A stretch of DNA of 64,000 nucleotides, taken from positions 27,045,001 through 27,109,000 of the forward strand of contig OY756962.1 of NCBI GenBank assembly GCA_963580455.1, in the 5' to 3' direction. Below the pieces are notes generated by a model, which worked only from the letters and a program-made list of their open reading frames with translations, was not told the DNA's origin and searched no databases. This DNA is from Euonymus europaeus (Eukaryota > Streptophyta > Magnoliopsida > Celastrales > Celastraceae). Both the position numbers and the translations under genes were made by a program. The number at the start of each line of letters is the position of its first letter. Positions within the stretch are counted from its first letter, which is position 1. Of this stretch, positions 23,999-36,072 are shown piece after piece.

Positions 23999-26307
23999 AC
24001 TTTTCAAGCTCTACGATTATGGAGTTTCGGATTTTGATTTCAGAACTCGTGGCTAGTTGGTCTCGTTTCACCTAGTTAGCCGCGAAATGTGGTTTCTTTA
24101 CGTAAACGGTTTTATGAATATTGGTTGACTCCGAGTTCTGAATTCGGTGATTTTTAGCTTGATTTCACACTATTTTTCGAGCTCTACGATCCTGGTATTT
24201 CTGATTTTGATTTCAGAACTCGTGGCTAGTTGGTCTCGTTTCACCTAGTTAGCCGCGAAATGTGGTTTCTTTACGTAAACGGTTTTATGAATATCCGTTG
24301 ACTCCGAGTTCTGAATTCGGTGATTTTTAGCTTGATTTCACACTACTTTTCAAGCTCTACGATTATGGAGTTTCGGATTTTGATTTCAGAACTCGTGGCT
24401 AGTTGGTCTCGTTTCACCTAGTTAGCCGCGAAATGTGGTTTCTTTACGTAAACGGTTTTATGAATATTGGTTGACTCCGAGTTCTGAATTCGGTGATTTT
24501 TAGCTTGATTTCACACTACTTTTCGAGCTCTACAATCCTGGGTTTTCGGATTTCGATTTCCGAAATCGTGGCTAGTAGGTCTCGTTTCACCTATTTAGCC
24601 GCGAAATGTGGTTTCTTTACGTAAACGGTTTTATGAATATCCGTTGACTCCGAGTTCTGAATACGGTGATTTTTAGCTTGATTTCACACTACTTTTCGAG
24701 CTCTACGATCCTGGCGTTTCTGATTTTGATTTCAGAACTCGTGGCTTGTTGGTCTCGTTTCACCTAGTTAGCCGCGAAATGTGGTTTCTTTACGTAAACG
24801 GTTTTATGAATATCCGTTGACTCCGAGTTTTGAATTCGGTGATTTTTAGCTTGATTTCACACTACTTTTCGAGCTCTACAATCTTAGGTTTTCGGATTTC
24901 GATTTCAGAACTCGTGGCTAGTAGGTCTCGTTTCACCTAGTTAGCCGCGAAATGTGGTTTCTTTACGTAAACGGTTTTATGAATATCCGTTGACTCCGAG
25001 TTCTGAAATCGGTGATTTTTAGCTTGATTTCACACTAATTTTCAAGCTCTACGATTATGGAGTTTCGGATTTTGATTTCAGAACTCGTGGCTAGTTGGTC
25101 TCGTTTCACCTAGTTAGCCGCGAAATGTGGTTTCTTTACGTAAACGGTTTTATGAATATTGGTTGACTCCGAGTTCTGAATTCGGTGATTTTTAGCTTGA
25201 TTTCACACTATTTTTCGAGCTCTACGATCCTGGCATTTCTGATTTTGATTTCAGAACTCGTGGCTAGTTGGTCTCGTTTCACCTAGTTAGCCGCGAAATG
25301 TGGTTTCTTTACGTAAACGGTTTTATGAATATTGGTTGACTCCGAGTTCTGAATTCGGTGATTTTTAGCTTGATTTCACACTACTTTTCGAGCTCTACAA
25401 TCCTGGGTTTTCGGATTTCGATTTCAGAAATCGTGGCTAGTAGGTCTCGTTTCACCTATTTAGCCGCGAAATGTGGTTTCTTTACGTAAACGGTTTTATG
25501 AATATCCGTTGACTCCGAGTTCTGAATTCGGTGATTTTTAGCTTGATTTCATACTACTTTTCAAGCTCTACGATTATGGAGTTTCGGATTTTGATTTCAG
25601 AACTCGTGGCTAGTTGGTCTCGTTTCACCTAGTTAGCCGCGAAATGTGGTTTCTTTACGTAAACGGTTTTATGAATATTGGTTGACTCCGAGTTTTGAAT
25701 TCGGTGATTTTTAGCTTGATTTCACACTACTTTTCGAGCTCTACAATCCTGGGTTTTCGGATTTCGATTTCAGAAATCGTGGCTAGTAGGTCTCGTTTCA
25801 CCTATTTAGCCGCGAAATGTGGTTTCTTTACGTAAACGGTTTTATGAATATCCGTTGACTCCGAGTTCTGAATTCGGTGATTTTTAGCTTGATTTCACAC
25901 TACTTTTCGAGCTCTACGATCCTGGCGTTTCTGATTTTCATTTCAGAACTCGTGGCTTGTTGGTCTCGTTTCACCTAGTTAGCCGCGAAATGTGGTTTCT
26001 TTACGTAAACGGTTTTATGAATATCCGTTGACTCCGAGTTCTGAATTCGGTGATTTTTAGCTTGATTTCACACTACTTTTCAAGTTCTACGATTATGGAG
26101 TTTCGGATTTTGATTTCAGAACTCGTGGCTAGTTGGTCTCGTTTCACCTAGTTAGCCGCGAAATGTGGTTTCTTTGCGTAAACGGTTTTATGAATATCCG
26201 TTGACTCCGAGTTCTGAATTCGGTGATTTTTAGCTTGATTTCACACTAATTTTCGAGCTCTACGATCCTTGCATTTCGGATTTCGTTTTCAGAACTCGTG
26301 GCTAGTA

Positions 26308-27112
26308 GGTCTCGTTTCACCTAGTTAGCCGCGAAATGTGGTTTCTTTACGTAAACGGTTTTATGAATATCCGTTGACTCCGAGTTCTGAATTCGGTGAT
26401 TTTTAGCTTGATTTCACACTACTTTTCGAGCTCTACAATCCTGGGTTTTCGGATTTCGATTTCAGAACTCGTGGCTAGTAGGTCTCGTTTCACCTAGTTT
26501 GCTGCGAAATGTCGTTTCTTTACGTAAACGGTTTTATGAATATCCGTTGACTCCGAGTTCTGAATTCGGTGATTTTTAGCTTGATTTCACACTATTTTTC
26601 GAGCTCTACGATCCTGGCATTTCTGATTTTGATTTCAGAACTCGTGGCTAGTTGGTATCGTTTCACCTAGTTAGCCGCGAAATGTGGTTTCTTTACGTAA
26701 ACGGTTTTATGAATATCCGTTGACTCCGAGTTCTGAATTCGGTGATTTTTAGCTTGATTTCACACTACTTTTCAAGCTCTACGATTATGGAGTTTCGGAT
26801 TTTGATTTCAGAACTCGTGGCTAGTTGGTCTCGTTTCACCTAGTTAGCCGCGAAATGTGGTTTCTTTACGTAAACGGTTTTATGAATATCCGTTGACTAC
26901 GAGTTTTGAATTCGGTGATTTTTAGCTTGATTTCACACTACTTTTCGAGCTCTACAATCCTGGGTTTTCGGATTTCGATTTCAGAACTCGTGGCTAGTAG
27001 GTCTCGTTTCACCTATTTAGCCGCGAAATGTGGTTTCTTTACGTAAACGGTTTTATGAATATCCGTTGACTCCGAGTTCTGAATTCGGTGATTTTTAGCT
27101 TGATTTCACACT
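26308..27112 (+). repeat. AAATGTCGTTTC block, copy 3 of 3
   Basis: Offset 3114 (18 x 173) from copy 2, with AAATGTCG at 26507 and GACTACGAGTTTTG at 26895. It has the normal GTGGTTTCTTTAC instead of GTGGCTTC, and a private GCTGCG for GCCGCG (26501). Confidence 0.65.
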
Positions 27113-28369
27113 AATTTTCGAGCTCTACGATCCTGGTGTTTCGGATTTCGATTTCAGAACTCGTGGCTAGTTGGTCTCGTTTCACCTAGTTAACCGCGAA
27201 ATGTGGTTTCTTTACGTAAACGGTTTTATGAATATCCGTTGACTCCGAGTTATGAATTCGGTGATTTTTAGCTTGATTTCACACTACTTTTCGAGTTCTA
27301 CGATCCTGGATTTTCGGATTTCGATTTCAGAACTCGTGGCTAGTAGGTCTCGTTTCACCTATTTAGCCGCGAAATGTGGTTTCTTTACGTAAACGGTTTT
27401 ATGAATATCCGTTGACTCCGAGTTCTGAATTCGGTGATTTTTAGCTTGATTTCACACTACTTTTCGAGCTCTACAATCCTGGATTTTCGGATTTCGATTT
27501 CAGAACTCGTGGCTAGTAGGTCTCGTTTCACCTATTTAGCCGCGAAATGTGGTTTCTTTAAGTAAACGGTTTTATGAATATCCGTTGACTCCGAGTTCTG
27601 AATTCGGTGATTTTTAGCTTGATTTCACACTACTTTTCGAGCTCTACGATCCTGGACTTTCTGATTTTGATTTCAGAACTCGTGGCTAGTTGGTCTCGTT
27701 TCACCTAGTTAGCCGCGAAATGTGGTTTCTTTACGTAAACGGTTTTATGAATATCCGTTGACTCCGAGTTCTGAATTCGGTGATTTTTAGCTTGATTTCA
27801 CACTACTTTTCGAGCTCTACAATCCTGGGTTTTCGGATTTTGATTTCAGAACTCGTGGCTAGTAGGTCTCGTTTCACCTAGTTAGCCGCGAAATTTGGTT
27901 TCTTTACGTAAACGGTTTTATGAATATCCCTTGACTCCGAGTTCTGAATTCGGTGATTTTTAGCTTGATTTCACACTACTTTTCGAGCTCTACAATCCTG
28001 GTCTTTCGGATTTCAATTTCAGAACTCGTGGCTAGTAGGTCTCGTTTCACCTAGTTGGCCACGAAATGTGGTTTCTTTACGTAAACGGTTTTATGAATAT
28101 CCGTTGACTCCGAGTTCTGAATTCGGTGATTTTTAGCTTGATTTCACACTACTTTTCGAGCTCTACAATCCTGGGTTTTCGGATTTCGATTTCATAACTC
28201 GTGGCTAGTAGGTCTCGTTTCACCTAGTTAGCCGCGAAATGTGGTTTCTTTACGTAAACGGTTTTATGAATATCCATTGACTCCGAGTTCTGAATTCGGT
28301 GATTTTTAGCTTGATTTCACACTACTTTTCGAGCTCTACAATCCTGGGTTTTCGGATTTCGATTTCAGA

Positions 28370-28776
28370 ACTCGTGGCTAGTAGGTCTCGTTTCACCTAG
28401 TTAGCCGCGAAATGTGGTTTCTTTACGTAAACGGTTTTATGAATATCCATTGACTCCGAGTTCTGAATTCGGTGATTTTTAGCTTGATTTCACACTACTT
28501 TTCGAGCTCTACAATCTTGGCGTTTCGGATTTTGATTTCAGAACTCGTGGCTAGTAGGTCACGTTTCACCTAGTTAGCCGCGAAATGTGGTTTCTTTACG
28601 TAAACGGTTTTACGAATATCCGTTGCCTCCGAGTTCTGAATTCGGTGATTTTTAGCTTGATTACACACTACCTTTCGAGCTCTACAATCCTGGGTTTTCG
28701 GATTTCGATTTTAGAACTCGTGGCTAGTAGGTCTCGTTTCACCTATTTAGCCGCGAAATGTGATTTCGTAAACGGT
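28370..28776 (+). repeat. Block with stop-losing and 5-bp-deleted monomers, copy at 28.4 kb
   Basis: Recurs at 29749-30155 (offset 1379 = 8 x 173 - 5). Marks are ATCCATTGACTCC (28446 and 29825), CGTTGCCTCC (28620) and the 5-bp deletion near 28766. The copies differ at AGGTCACG (28556) against AGGACTCG (29935). Confidence 0.65.
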
Positions 28777-29519
28777 TTTAGGAATATCCGTTGACTCCGA
28801 GTTCTGAATTCGGTGATTTTTAGCTTGATTTCACACTACTTTTCGAGCTCTACGATCCTGGCGTTTCGGATTTTGATTTCAGAACTCGTGGCTAGTTGGT
28901 CTCGTTTCACCTAGTTAGCCACGAAATGTGGTTTCTTTACGTAAACGGTTTTATGAATATCCGTTGACTCTGAGTTCTGAATTCGGTGATTTTTAGCTTG
29001 ATTGCACACTACTTTTCGAGCTCTACCATCCTAGCATTTCGGATTTCGATTTCAGAACTCGTGGCTAGTTGGTCTCGTTTCACCTAGTTAGCCGCGAAAT
29101 GTAGTTTCTTTACGTAAAAGGTTTTATGAATATCCGTTGACTCCGAGTTCTGAATTCGGTAATTTTTAGCTTGATTTCACACTACTTTTCGAGCTCTACA
29201 ATCCTGGATTTTCGGATTTCGATTTCAGAACTCGTGGCTAGTAGGTCTCGTTTCACCTATTTAGCCGCGAAATGTGGTTTCTTTACGTAAACGGTTTTAT
29301 GAATATCCGTTGACTCCGAGTTCTGAATTCGGTGATTTTTAGCTTGATTTCACACTACTTTTCGAGCTCTACAATCCTGGGTTTTCGGATTTCGATTTCA
29401 GAACTCGTGACTAGTAGGTCTCGTTTCACCTATTTAGCCGCGAAATGTGGTTTCTTTAAGTAAACGGTTTTATGAATATCCGTTGACTCCGAGTTCTGAA
29501 TTCGGTGATTTTTAGCTTG
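28563..29519 (+). repeat. 12-monomer-spaced block, copy 1
   Basis: About 5.5 monomers that recur at 30630-31586, offset 2067 (12 x 173 - 5 - 5 + 1). Shared marks are TTTTAGGAATATCC, AGCCACGAAATG (28918 and 30985), CTCTACCATCC, GTAAAAGG (29114 and 31181) and TCTTTAAGTAAAC (29453 and 31520). Confidence 0.7.
28718..28885 (+). repeat. 168-bp monomer (5-bp deletion)
   Basis: GTGATTTCGTAAACGG replaces GTGGTTTCTTTACGTAAACGG in this region, shortening the monomer by 5 bp to 168 bp. Because 168 is a multiple of 3, reading frame is kept between this monomer and its neighbour, which is why chance open frames of 69 codons start just upstream. Related copies are at 30097-30265 (169 bp, with a compensating +1 at GGCAATTTCGG) and 30785-30952 (168 bp). 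Confidence 0.85.
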
Positions 29520-29748
29520 ATTTCACACTACTTTTCGAGCTCTACGATCCTGGAGTTTCTGATTTTGATTTCAGAACTCGTGGCTAGTTGGTCTCGTTTC
29601 ACCTAGTTAGCCGCGAAATGTGGTTTCTTTACGTAAACGGTTTTATGAATATCCGTTGACTCCGAGTTCTGAATTCGGTGATTTTTAGCTTGATTTCACA
29701 CTACTTTTTGAGCTCTACAATCCTGGGTTTTCGGATTTCGATTTCAGA

Positions 29749-30155
29749 ACTCGTGGCTAGTAGGTCTCGTTTCACCTAGTTAGCCGCGAAATGTGGTTTC
29801 TTTACGTAAACGGTTTTATGAATATCCATTGACTCCGAGTTCTGAATTCGGTGATTTTTAGCTTGATTTCACACTACTTTTCGAGCTCTACAATCTTGGC
29901 GTTTCGGATTTTGATTTCAGAACTCGTGGCTAGTAGGACTCGTTTCACCTAGTTAGCCGCGAAATGTGGTTTCTTTACGTAAACGGTTTTACGAATATCC
30001 GTTGCCTCCGAGTTCTGAATTCGGTGATTTTTAGCTTGATTACACACTACCTTTCGAGCTCTACAATCCTGGGTTTTCGGATTTCGATTTTAGAACTCGT
30101 GGCTAGTAGGTCTCGTTTCACCTATTTAGCCGCGAAATGTGATTTCGTAAACGGT
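29749..30155 (+). repeat. Block with stop-losing and 5-bp-deleted monomers, copy at 29.7 kb
   Basis: Second copy of 28370-28776. After the deletion it reads TTTTATGAATATCC like ordinary monomers, whereas the copies at 28.8 and 30.8 kb read TTTTAGGAATATCC, so those two are closer relatives. Confidence 0.65.
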
Positions 30156-30629
30156 TTTATGAATATCCGTTGACTCCGAGTTCTGAATTCGGTGATTTTT
30201 AGCTTGATTTCACACTACTTTTTGAGCTCTACGATCCTGGCAATTTCGGATTTTGATTTCAGAACTCGTGGCTAGTTGGTCTCGTTTCACCTAGTTAGCC
30301 GCGAAATGTGGTTTCTTTACGTAAACGGTTTTATGAATATCCGTTGACTCTAAGTTCTGAATTCGGTGATTTTTAGCTTGATTTCACACTACTTTTCGAG
30401 CTCTACAATCCTAGCATTTCGGATTTCGATTTCAGAACTCGTGGCTAGTTGGTCTCGTTTCACCTAGTTAGCCGCGAATTGTGGTTTCTTTACGTAAACG
30501 ATTTTATGAATATCGGTTGACTCCGAGTTTTGAATTCGGTGATTTTTAGCTTGATTTCACACTCCTTTTCGAGCTCTACGATCCTGGCATTTCGGATTTT
30601 GATTTCAGAACTCGTGGCTAGTAGGTCTC

Positions 30630-31586
30630 GTTTCACCTAGTTAGCCGCGAAATGTGGTTTCTTTACGTAAACGGTTTTACGAATATCCGTTGCCTCCGAG
30701 TTCTGAATTCGGTGATTTTTAGCTTGATTACACACTACCTTTCGAGCTCTACAATCCTGGGTTTTCGGATTTCGATTTTAGAACTCGTGGCTAGTAGGTC
30801 TCGTTTCACCTATTTAGCCGCGAAATGTGATTTCGTAAACGGTTTTAGGAATATCCGTTGACTCCGAGTTCTGAATTCGGTGATTTTTAGCTTGATTTCA
30901 CACTACTTTTCGAGCTCTACGATCCTGGCGTTTCGGATTTTGATTTCAGAACTCGTGGCTAGTTGGTCTCGTTTCACCTAGTTAGCCACGAAATGTGGTT
31001 TCTTTACGTAAACGGTTTTATGAATATCCGTTGACTCTGAGTTCTGAATTCGGTGATTTTTAGCTTGATTGCACACTACTTTTCGAGCTCTACCATCCTA
31101 GCATTTCGGATTTCGATTTCAGAACTCGTGGCTAGTTGGTCTCGTTTCACCTAGTTAGCCGCGAAATGTAGTTTCTTTACGTAAAAGGTTTTATGAATAT
31201 CCGTTGACTCCGAGTTCTGAATTCGGTAATTTTTAGCTTGATTTCACACTACTTTTCGAGCTCTACAATCCTGGATTTTCGGATTTCGATTTCAGAACTC
31301 GTGGCTAGTAGGTCTCGTTTCACCTATTTAGCCGCGAAATGTGGTTTCTTTACGTAAACGGTTTTATGAATATCCGTTGACTCCGAGTTCTGAATTCGGT
31401 GATTTTTAGCTTGATTTCACACTACTTTTCGAGCTCTACAATCCTGGGTTTTCGGATTTCGATTTCAGAACTCGTGACTAGTAGGTCTCGTTTCACCTAT
31501 TTAGCCGCGAAATGTGGTTTCTTTAAGTAAACGGTTTTATGAATATCCGTTGACTCCGAGTTCTGAATTCGGTGATTTTTAGCTTG
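30630..31586 (+). repeat. 12-monomer-spaced block, copy 2
   Basis: Matches 28563-29519 with no difference that I noticed. Just beyond it GATTACACAC replaces GATTTCACAC, which ends the match. Confidence 0.7.
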
Positions 31587-33049
31587 ATTACACACTACTT
31601 TTCGAGCTCTACAATCCTGGATTTTTGGATTTCGATTTCGGAACTCGTGGCTAGTAGGTCTCGTTTCACCTATTTAGCCGCGAAATGTGGTTCCTTTATG
31701 TAAACGGTTTTATGAATATCCGTTGACTCCGAGTTCTGAATTCGGTGATTTTTAGCTTGATTTCACACTACTTTTCGAGCTCTACGATCCTGGCATTTCT
31801 GATTTTGATTTAAGAACTCGTGGCTAGTTGGTCTCGTTTAACCTAGTTAGCCGCGAAATGTGGTTTCTTTACGTAAACGGTTTTATGAATATCCATTGAC
31901 TCCGAGTTCTGAATTCGGTGATTTTTAGCATGATTACACACTACTTTCGAGCTCTACAATCCTGGGTTTTCGGATTTCGATTTCAGAACTCGTGGCTAGT
32001 AGGTCTCGTTTCACCAATTTAGCCGCGAAATGTGGTTTCTTTACGTAAACGGTTTTATGAATTTCCGTTGACTCCGAGTTCTAAATTCGGTGATTTTTAG
32101 CTTGATTTCACACTACTTTTCGAGCTCTACAATTCTGGGTTTTCGGATTTCGATTTCAGAACTCGTGGCTAGTAGGTCTCGTTTCACCTAGTTAGCCGCA
32201 AAATGTGGTTTCTTTACGTAAACGGTTTTATGAATATCCGTTGACTCCGAGTACTGAATTCGGGTGATTTTTAGCTTGATTTCACACTACTTTTCGAGCT
32301 CTACAATCCTGGGTTTTTGGATTTTGATTTCAGAACTCGTGGCTAGTAGGTCTCGTTTCACCTAGATAGCCGCAAAATGTGGTTTCTTTACGTAAACGGT
32401 TTTATGAATATCTGTTGACTCCGAGTTCTGAATTCGGTGATTTTTAGCTTGATTTCACACTACTTTTCCAGCTCTACAATCCTGGGTTTTCGGATTTCGA
32501 TTTCAGAACTCGTGGCTAGTAGGCCTCGTTTCACCTAGTTAGCCGCGAAATGTGGTTTCTTTACGTAAACGGTTTTATGAATATCCGTTGACTCCGAGTT
32601 CTGAATTCGGTGATTTTTAGCTTGATTTCACACTACTTTTCGAGCTCTACAATCCTGGATTTTCGGATTTCGATTTCAGAACTCGTGGCTAGTAGGTCTC
32701 GTTTCAACTAGTTAGCCGCGAAATGTGGTTTCTTTACGTAAACGGTTTTATGAATATCCGTTGACTCCGAGTTCTGAATTCGGTGATTTTTAGCTTGATT
32801 CCACACTACTTTTCGAGCTCTACCATCCTGGATTTTCGGATTTCGATTTCAGAACTCGTGGCTAGTAGGTCTCGTTTCACCTAGTTAGCCGCGAAATGTG
32901 GTTTCTTTAGGTAAACGGTTTTATGAATATCCGTTGACACCGAGTTCTGAATTCGGTGATTTTTAGCTTGATTTCACACTACTTTTCGAGCTCTACGTTC
33001 CTGTCGTTTCGGATTTTGATTTCAGAACTCGTGGCTAGTTGGTCTCGTT
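31575..33049 (+). repeat. 26-monomer-spaced block, copy 1
   Basis: About 8.5 monomers matching 36073-37547 at exactly 4498 bp. Besides the triplicated block it holds AGTAGGCCTCG (32519 and 37017), TCAACTAGTTAG, GATTCCACAC, TTTAGGTAAACGG, TTGACACCGAG and CGTTCCTGTCG. Confidence 0.7.
31588..32462 (+). repeat. Triplicated 5-monomer block, copy 1
   Basis: About 875 bp running from GATTACACAC through TTTAAGAACTCG, CACTACTTTCGAG (1-bp deletion), GTTCTAAATTCGG, TTCGGGTGAT (1-bp insertion) and ACCTAGATAGCC to ATCTGTTGACTCC. It recurs at offsets of 11 and 26 monomers. Confidence 0.7.
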
Positions 33050-33490
33050 TGACCTAGTTAGCCGCGAAATGTGGTTTCTTTACGTAAACGGTTTTATTAA
33101 TATCGGTTGACTCCGACTTCTGAATTCGTTGATTTTTAGCTTGATTTCACACTAATTTTCGAGCTCTACGAGCCTGGTTTTTCGGATTTTGATTTCCGAA
33201 CTCGTGGCTAGTTGGTCTCGTTTCACCTAGTTAGCCGCGAAATGTGGTTTCTTTACGTAAACGGTTTTATGAATATCCGTTGACTCCGAGTTCTGAATTC
33301 GGTGATTTTTAGCTTGATTTCACACTACTTTTCGAGCTCTACAATCTTGGCGTTTCGGATTTTGATTTCAGAACTTGTGGCTAGTAGGTCTCGTTTCACC
33401 TATTTAGACGCGAAATGTGGTTTCTTTACGTAAACGGTTTTATGAATATCCGTTGACTCCGAGTTCTGAATTCGGTGATTTTTAGCTTGA

Positions 33491-34365
33491 TTACACACTA
33501 CTTTTCGAGCTCTACAATCCTGGATTTTCGGATTTCGATTTCGGAACTCGTGGCTAGTAGGTCTCGTTTCACCTATTTAGCCGCGAAATGTGGTTTCTTT
33601 ACGTAAACGGTTTTATGAATATCCGTTGACTCCGAGTTCTGAATTCGGTGATTTTTAGCTTGATTTCACACTACTTTTCGTGCTCTACGATCCTGGCATT
33701 TCTGATTTTGATTTAAGAACTCGTGGCTAGTTGGTCTCGTTTAACCTAGTTAGCCGCGAAATGTGGTTTCTTTACGTAAACGGTTTTATGAATATCCATT
33801 GACTCCGAGTTCTGAATTCGGTGATTTTTAGCTTGATTACACACTACTTTCGAGATCTACAATCCTGGGTTTTCGGATTTTGATTTCAGAACTCGTGGCT
33901 AGTAGGTCTCGTTTCACCTATTTAGCCGCGAAATGTGGTTTCTTTACGTAAACGGTTTTATGAATTTCCGTTGACTCCGAGTTCTAAATTCGGTGATTTT
34001 TAGCTTGATTTCACACTACTTTTCGAGCTCTACAATTCTGGGTTTTCGGATTTCGATTTCAGAACTCGTGGCTAGTAGGTCTCGTTTCACCTAGTTAGCC
34101 GCAAAATGTGGTTTCTTTACGTAAACGGTTTTATGAATATCCGTTGACTCCGAGTTCTGAATTCGGGTGATTTTTAGCTTGATTTCACACTACTTTTCGA
34201 GCTCTACAATCCTGGGTTTTTGGATTTTGATTTCAGAACTCGTGGCTAGTAGGTCTCGTTTCACCTAGATAGCCGCGAAATGTGGTTTCTTTACGTAAAC
34301 GGTTTTATGAATATCTGTTGACTCCGAGTTCTGAATTCGGTGATTTTTAGCTTGATTTCACACTA
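33491..34365 (+). repeat. Triplicated 5-monomer block, copy 2
   Basis: Offset 1903 (11 x 173) from copy 1 and sharing both single-base indels. Private changes include TTTCGTGCTC (33677) and CGAGATCTAC (33851). The longer stretch 33050-34365 matches 35645-36960 at 15 monomers. Confidence 0.7.
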
Positions 34366-36072
34366 CTTTTCGAGCTCTACAATCTTGGCGTTTCGGATTT
34401 TGATTTCAGAACTTGTGGCTAGTAGATCTCGTTTCACCTATTTAGCCGCAAAATGTGGTTTCTTTACGTAAACGGTTTTATGAATATCCGTTGACTCCGA
34501 GTTCTGAATTCGGTGATTTTTAGCTTGATTACACACTACTTTTCGAGCTCTACAATCCTGGATTTTTGGATTTCGATTTCAGAACTCGTGGCTTGTAGCT
34601 CTCGTTTCACCTATTTAGCCGCGAATTGTGGTTTCTTTACGTAAACGGTTTTATGAATATCCGTTGACTCCGACTTCTGAATTCGGTGATTTTTAGCTTG
34701 ATTCCACACTACTTTTCGAGCTCTACCATCCTGGATTTTCGGATTTCGATTTCAGAACTCGTGGCTAGTAGGTCTCGTTTCACCTAGTTAGCCGCGAAAT
34801 GTGGTTTCTTTAGGTAAACGGTTTTATGAATATCCGTTGACACCGAGTTCTGAATTCCGTGATTTTTAGCTTGATTTCACACTACTTTTCGAGCTCTACG
34901 TTCCTGTCATTTCGGATTTTGATTTCAGAACTCGTGGCTAGTTGGTCTCGTTTCACCTAGTTAGCCGCGAAATGTGGTTTCTTTACGTAAACGGTTTTAT
35001 GAATATCCGTTGACTCCGAGTTCTGAATTCGGTGATTTTTAGCTTGATTTCACACTACTTTTCGAGCTCTACAATCCTGGGTTTTCGGATTTCAATTTCA
35101 GAACTCGTGGCTAGTAGGTCCCGTTTCACCTAGTTAGCCGCGAAATGTGGTTTCTTTACGTAAACGTTTTTATGAATATCCGTTGACTCCGGGTTCTGAA
35201 TTCGGTGATTTTTAGCTTGATTTCACACTACTTTTCGATCTCACCAATCCTGGGTTTTCGGATTTTGATTTCAGAACTCGTGGCTAGTAGGTCTCGTTTC
35301 ACCTAGTTAGCCGCGAAATGTGGTATCTTTACGTAAACGGTTTTATGAATATCCGTTGACTCCGAGTTCTGAATTCGGTGATTTTTTGCTTTATTTCACA
35401 CTACTTTTTGAGCTCTACGATCCTGGCTTTTCGGATTTTGATTTCAGAACTCGTGGCTAGTTGGTCTCGTTTCACCTAGTTAGCCGCGAAATGTGGTTTC
35501 TTTACGTAAACGGTTTTATGAATATCCGTTGACTCCGAGCTCTGAATTCGGTAATTTTTAGCTTGATTTCACACTACTTTTCCAGCTCTACGATTATGGA
35601 GTTTCGGATTTTGATTTCAGAACTCGTGGCTAGTTGGTCTCGTTTGACCTAGTTAGCCGCGAAATGTGGTTTCTTTACGTAAACGGTTTTATTAATATCG
35701 GTTGACTCCGACTTTTGAATTCGGTGATTTTTAGCTTGATTTCACACTAATTTTCGAGCTCTACGAGCCTGGTTTTTCGGATTTTGATTTCAGAACTCGT
35801 GGCTAGTTGGTCTCGTTTCACCTAGTTAGCCGCGAAATGTGGTTTCTTTACGTAAACGGTTTTATGAATATCCGTTGACTCCGAGTTCTGAATTCGGTGA
35901 TTTTTAGCTTGATTTCACACTACTTTTCGAGCTCTACAATCTTGGCGTTTCGGATTTTGATTTCAGAACTTGTGGCTAGTAGGTCTCGTTTCACCTATTT
36001 AGACGCGAAATGTGGTTTCTTTACGTAAACGGTTTTATGAATATCAGTTGACTCCGAGTTCTGAATTAGGTG

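Larger units (their letters stand above)
1..27150 (+). repeat. Array zone 1: sharply defined monomer subtypes
   Basis: This part is made of a few recurring subtypes. Diagnostic words largely confined to it are TGAATATTGG (from about 2150 to 25677), GGCTTGTTGG, AGAAATCGTGG followed by CACCTATTTAG, GGCATTTCTG and CAATCTTAGG. Almost all length is exactly 173 bp: only a +1 near 4886 and a -2 near 7258 were seen in about 157 monomers. HOR units of 6, 7, 8, 11, 14, 18 and 32 monomers are found here. The right boundary is approximate; TGAATATTGG stops at about 25.7 kb and the last shared HOR block ends near 27.1 kb. Confidence 0.75.

Noticed and set aside
28585..28794. 69-codon open frame, with copies at 29964-30173 and 30652-30861, as a small gene
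   Set aside because: The frame is ordinary satellite sequence read through a lost TGA and a 168-bp monomer. It has no plausible start context, no domain, and repeats itself. Its copies follow the block duplications rather than independent conservation.
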